From: Mycolicibacterium sp. CBMA 226
Lineage (GTDB): Bacteria; Actinomycetota; Actinomycetes; Mycobacteriales; Mycobacteriaceae
Length of the DNA stretch: 64,000 nucleotides
Assembly: GCF_009729075.1 (NCBI RefSeq)
Contig: NZ_VTGY01000013.1
Coordinates: 434,001-498,000 of the forward strand
Reading direction: 5' to 3'
Shown here: in pieces, positions 62,657-64,000 of the stretch
How the letters are laid out: each line of letters starts with the position of its first letter
Position numbering within the stretch: position 1 is the stretch's first letter
Translations under genes and position numbers: made by a program
The notes under the pieces: generated by a model
The model's database searches: none
The model's input: only the letters and a program-made list of their open reading frames with translations
What the model was told of the DNA's origin: nothing

Positions 62657-64000
62657 TTCAGCTCGTCCTCGGCTTCTGCGAGCATCGCGAATTCTTCATC
62701 AGGAGAGTTTGCCACCAAACGGTGCCGGCTGTAGACCGCGAAGTAGAGCATGAAGGCGCAGAACACCACCAGGCACAGACCGGCGGCGACCGGGTTCACC
62801 AGGAAGGTGGCGATGACCGCGACGACGGCGACGACGAGAGCGAACGACGTGGTCGCGATGCCACCCGGGGTGCGGTACGGCCGCGGCATGTTCGGCTCAC
62901 GACGGCGGAGCACGATGTGGCTGACCATCATGAGGACGTAGCTCACCGCGGCGCCGAAGACGGCCATGTTCAGCAGCAGGTCACCCTTGCCGGTCAGCGA
63001 CAGCAGGAAGCCGATGACGCCGGGGACGATGAGCGCCAGCGTCGGCGCCTTGCGGGAGTTGGTCACCGACAGCTGCGTCGGCAGGTAGCCCGCCCGGGAC
63101 AGGGCGAACAGCTGGCGGGAGTAGGCGTAGATGATCGAGAAGAAGCTCGCGATGAGGCCGGCCAGGCCGATGTAGTTGACCAGCTTGGCGCCGACGCCGG
63201 AACCGAGGGCCTCGACGAGCGGGTTGCCCGAGCCCGACATCTGTTGCGCGCCACCGACACCCGTGGTGAGGAACAGCACGACGGCGCAGGTGACCAGCAG
63301 GACCGTCATCGCCGCGATGATGCCGCGCGGGACGTTCTTCTCGGGGTTCGCGGTCTCCTCGGCGGCCAGCGGCACGCCTTCGATGGCCAGGAAGAACCAG
63401 ATGGCGAACGGGATGGCGGCCCAGATACCGAGGTAGCCGTGCGGCAGGACAGCGGAAGCCCCCGCCGCACTGTTGTCGACGGCGATGGTGGTCAGGTTGG
63501 CGACGTCGAACTGGCCGACGGCACAGACCGCGAAGATCACCAGGCCCAGCAGCGCGATCGCGGTGATCACGAACATCACCTTGAGCGCCTCACCGACACC
63601 GGACAGGTGGATGCCGATGAAGAACGCGTACGCCGCGAGATACACCCACCAGCCGTTGTGAATCCCGAAGAGTCCCAACGATTCCACGTAGGCGCCGATG
63701 AACGTCGCGATGGCGGCCGGCGCAATCGAGTATTCGATGAGGATCGCGGTACCGGTGGCAAAGCCGCCCCACGGGCCGAGGGCGCGGCGCGCGAAGGTGT
63801 AGCCGCCACCGGCTGCCGGTAGCGCCGAGGACAGCTCGGCCATACCCAGCACCAGGGCGAGGTACATGCCGGCGATGATCACAGCGGCGATGGCCAGGCC
63901 ACCGAAACCGCCTTGTGCCAGACCGAAGTTCCAGCCGGAGTAGTCGCCGGACACGACGTAGCTGACGCCGAGGCCGGCGAGCAGCAACCAGCCTGCCGTG
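62653..64000 (-). CDS. eat: Ethanolamine permease, N-terminus beyond the window
   Basis: The frame runs off the right edge. The visible 448 codons, starting with T-A-G-W-L-L-L-A-G-L-G-V-S-Y-V and S-G-D-Y-S-G-W-N-F-G-L, are an APC-family ethanolamine permease with about twelve spans. A TTG in frame at 63987 is unlikely as the start because the conserved sequence continues upstream of it. It precedes eutB and eutC with a four-base overlap, forming an uptake-and-cleavage operon. Confidence 0.9.
   Translation of the reverse strand, partial: TAGWLLLAGLGVSYVVSGDYSGWNFGLAQGGFGGLAIAAVIIAGMYLALVLGMAELSSALPAAGGGYTFARRALGPWGGFATGTAILIEYSIAPAAIATFIGAYVESLGLFGIHNGWWVYLAAYAFFIGIHLSGVGEALKVMFVITAIALLGLVIFAVCAVGQFDVANLTTIAVDNSAAGASAVLPHGYLGIWAAIPFAIWFFLAIEGVPLAAEETANPEKNVPRGIIAAMTVLLVTCAVVLFLTTGVGGAQQMSGSGNPLVEALGSGVGAKLVNYIGLAGLIASFFSIIYAYSRQLFALSRAGYLPTQLSVTNSRKAPTLALIVPGVIGFLLSLTGKGDLLLNMAVFGAAVSYVLMMVSHIVLRRREPNMPRPYRTPGGIATTSFALVVAVVAVIATFLVNPVAAGLCLVVFCAFMLYFAVYSRHRLVANSPDEEFAMLAEAEDELK

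Overview
The window looks like chromosome of a fast-growing mycobacterium (Mycolicibacterium type). DNA is GC-rich with strong GC3 bias, GTG starts and 4-nt GTGA/ATGA overlaps are common, and several proteins are recognisably mycobacterial: ChoD-type GMC oxidase, mycothiol-dependent formaldehyde dehydrogenase, a 13E12-family HNH protein with a perfect mycobacterial SOS box, and homologues of M. tuberculosis Rv3438, Rv3439c and Rv3440c. The backbone tsaD-rimI-tsaB-tsaE-(hydrolase)-alr-gadB-nnr ... glmS-Rv3438 ... Rv3439c-Rv3440c ... glmM-rpsI-rplM follows the M. tuberculosis Rv3419c-Rv3443c order as I recall it, broken by accessory blocks.

Layout. 1-2.6 kb: Abi-alpha (DUF4393) gene and DUF445 membrane gene. 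2.7-9.1 kb: PucR-type regulator divergent from an oxidation operon (cytochrome P450, phthalate-dioxygenase-type reductase, VanA-like Rieske protein with an altered iron site, ChoD-like GMC oxidase). 9.1-17.3 kb: tRNA t6A genes, alanine racemase, glutamate decarboxylase, NAD(P)HX repair. 17.5-24.8 kb: a zinc polyol-type dehydrogenase, a mannitol-type PTS permease with CRP-like and repeat operators, a DeoR regulator, an SOS-controlled 13E12 gene and a diguanylate cyclase. 25-32.9 kb: glmS, Rv3438 homologue, a small iron-permease-like protein, a phosphoesterase, a MocR regulator with its divergent partner, and a T7SS-like pair.

32.9-57.9 kb is the main accessory block. It encodes nearly a whole route from choline to pyruvate: choline oxidase and betaine aldehyde dehydrogenase with an APC permease; glycine betaine monooxygenase with its own Rieske ferredoxin and FAD reductase; a DgcA-like dimethylglycine demethylase; SoxBDAG sarcosine oxidase; GlyA and SdaA. 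Each N-demethylation releases a C1 unit, and a mycothiol-dependent formaldehyde dehydrogenase plus metallo-beta-lactamase hydrolase sit in the dgcA operon to remove formaldehyde. An IclR and two paralogous GntR/FCD regulators lie in the middle. Two repeated DNA motifs, TGATATATTAG (four sites) and TTACGCAAC (upstream of the betaine oxygenase operon and of iclR), tie the units into a probable local regulon.

57.9-64 kb: glmM and rpsI-rplM, then an ethanolamine operon (permease, eutB, eutC) whose permease runs off the right edge. I saw no tRNA, rRNA, CRISPR array, insertion sequence or prophage.
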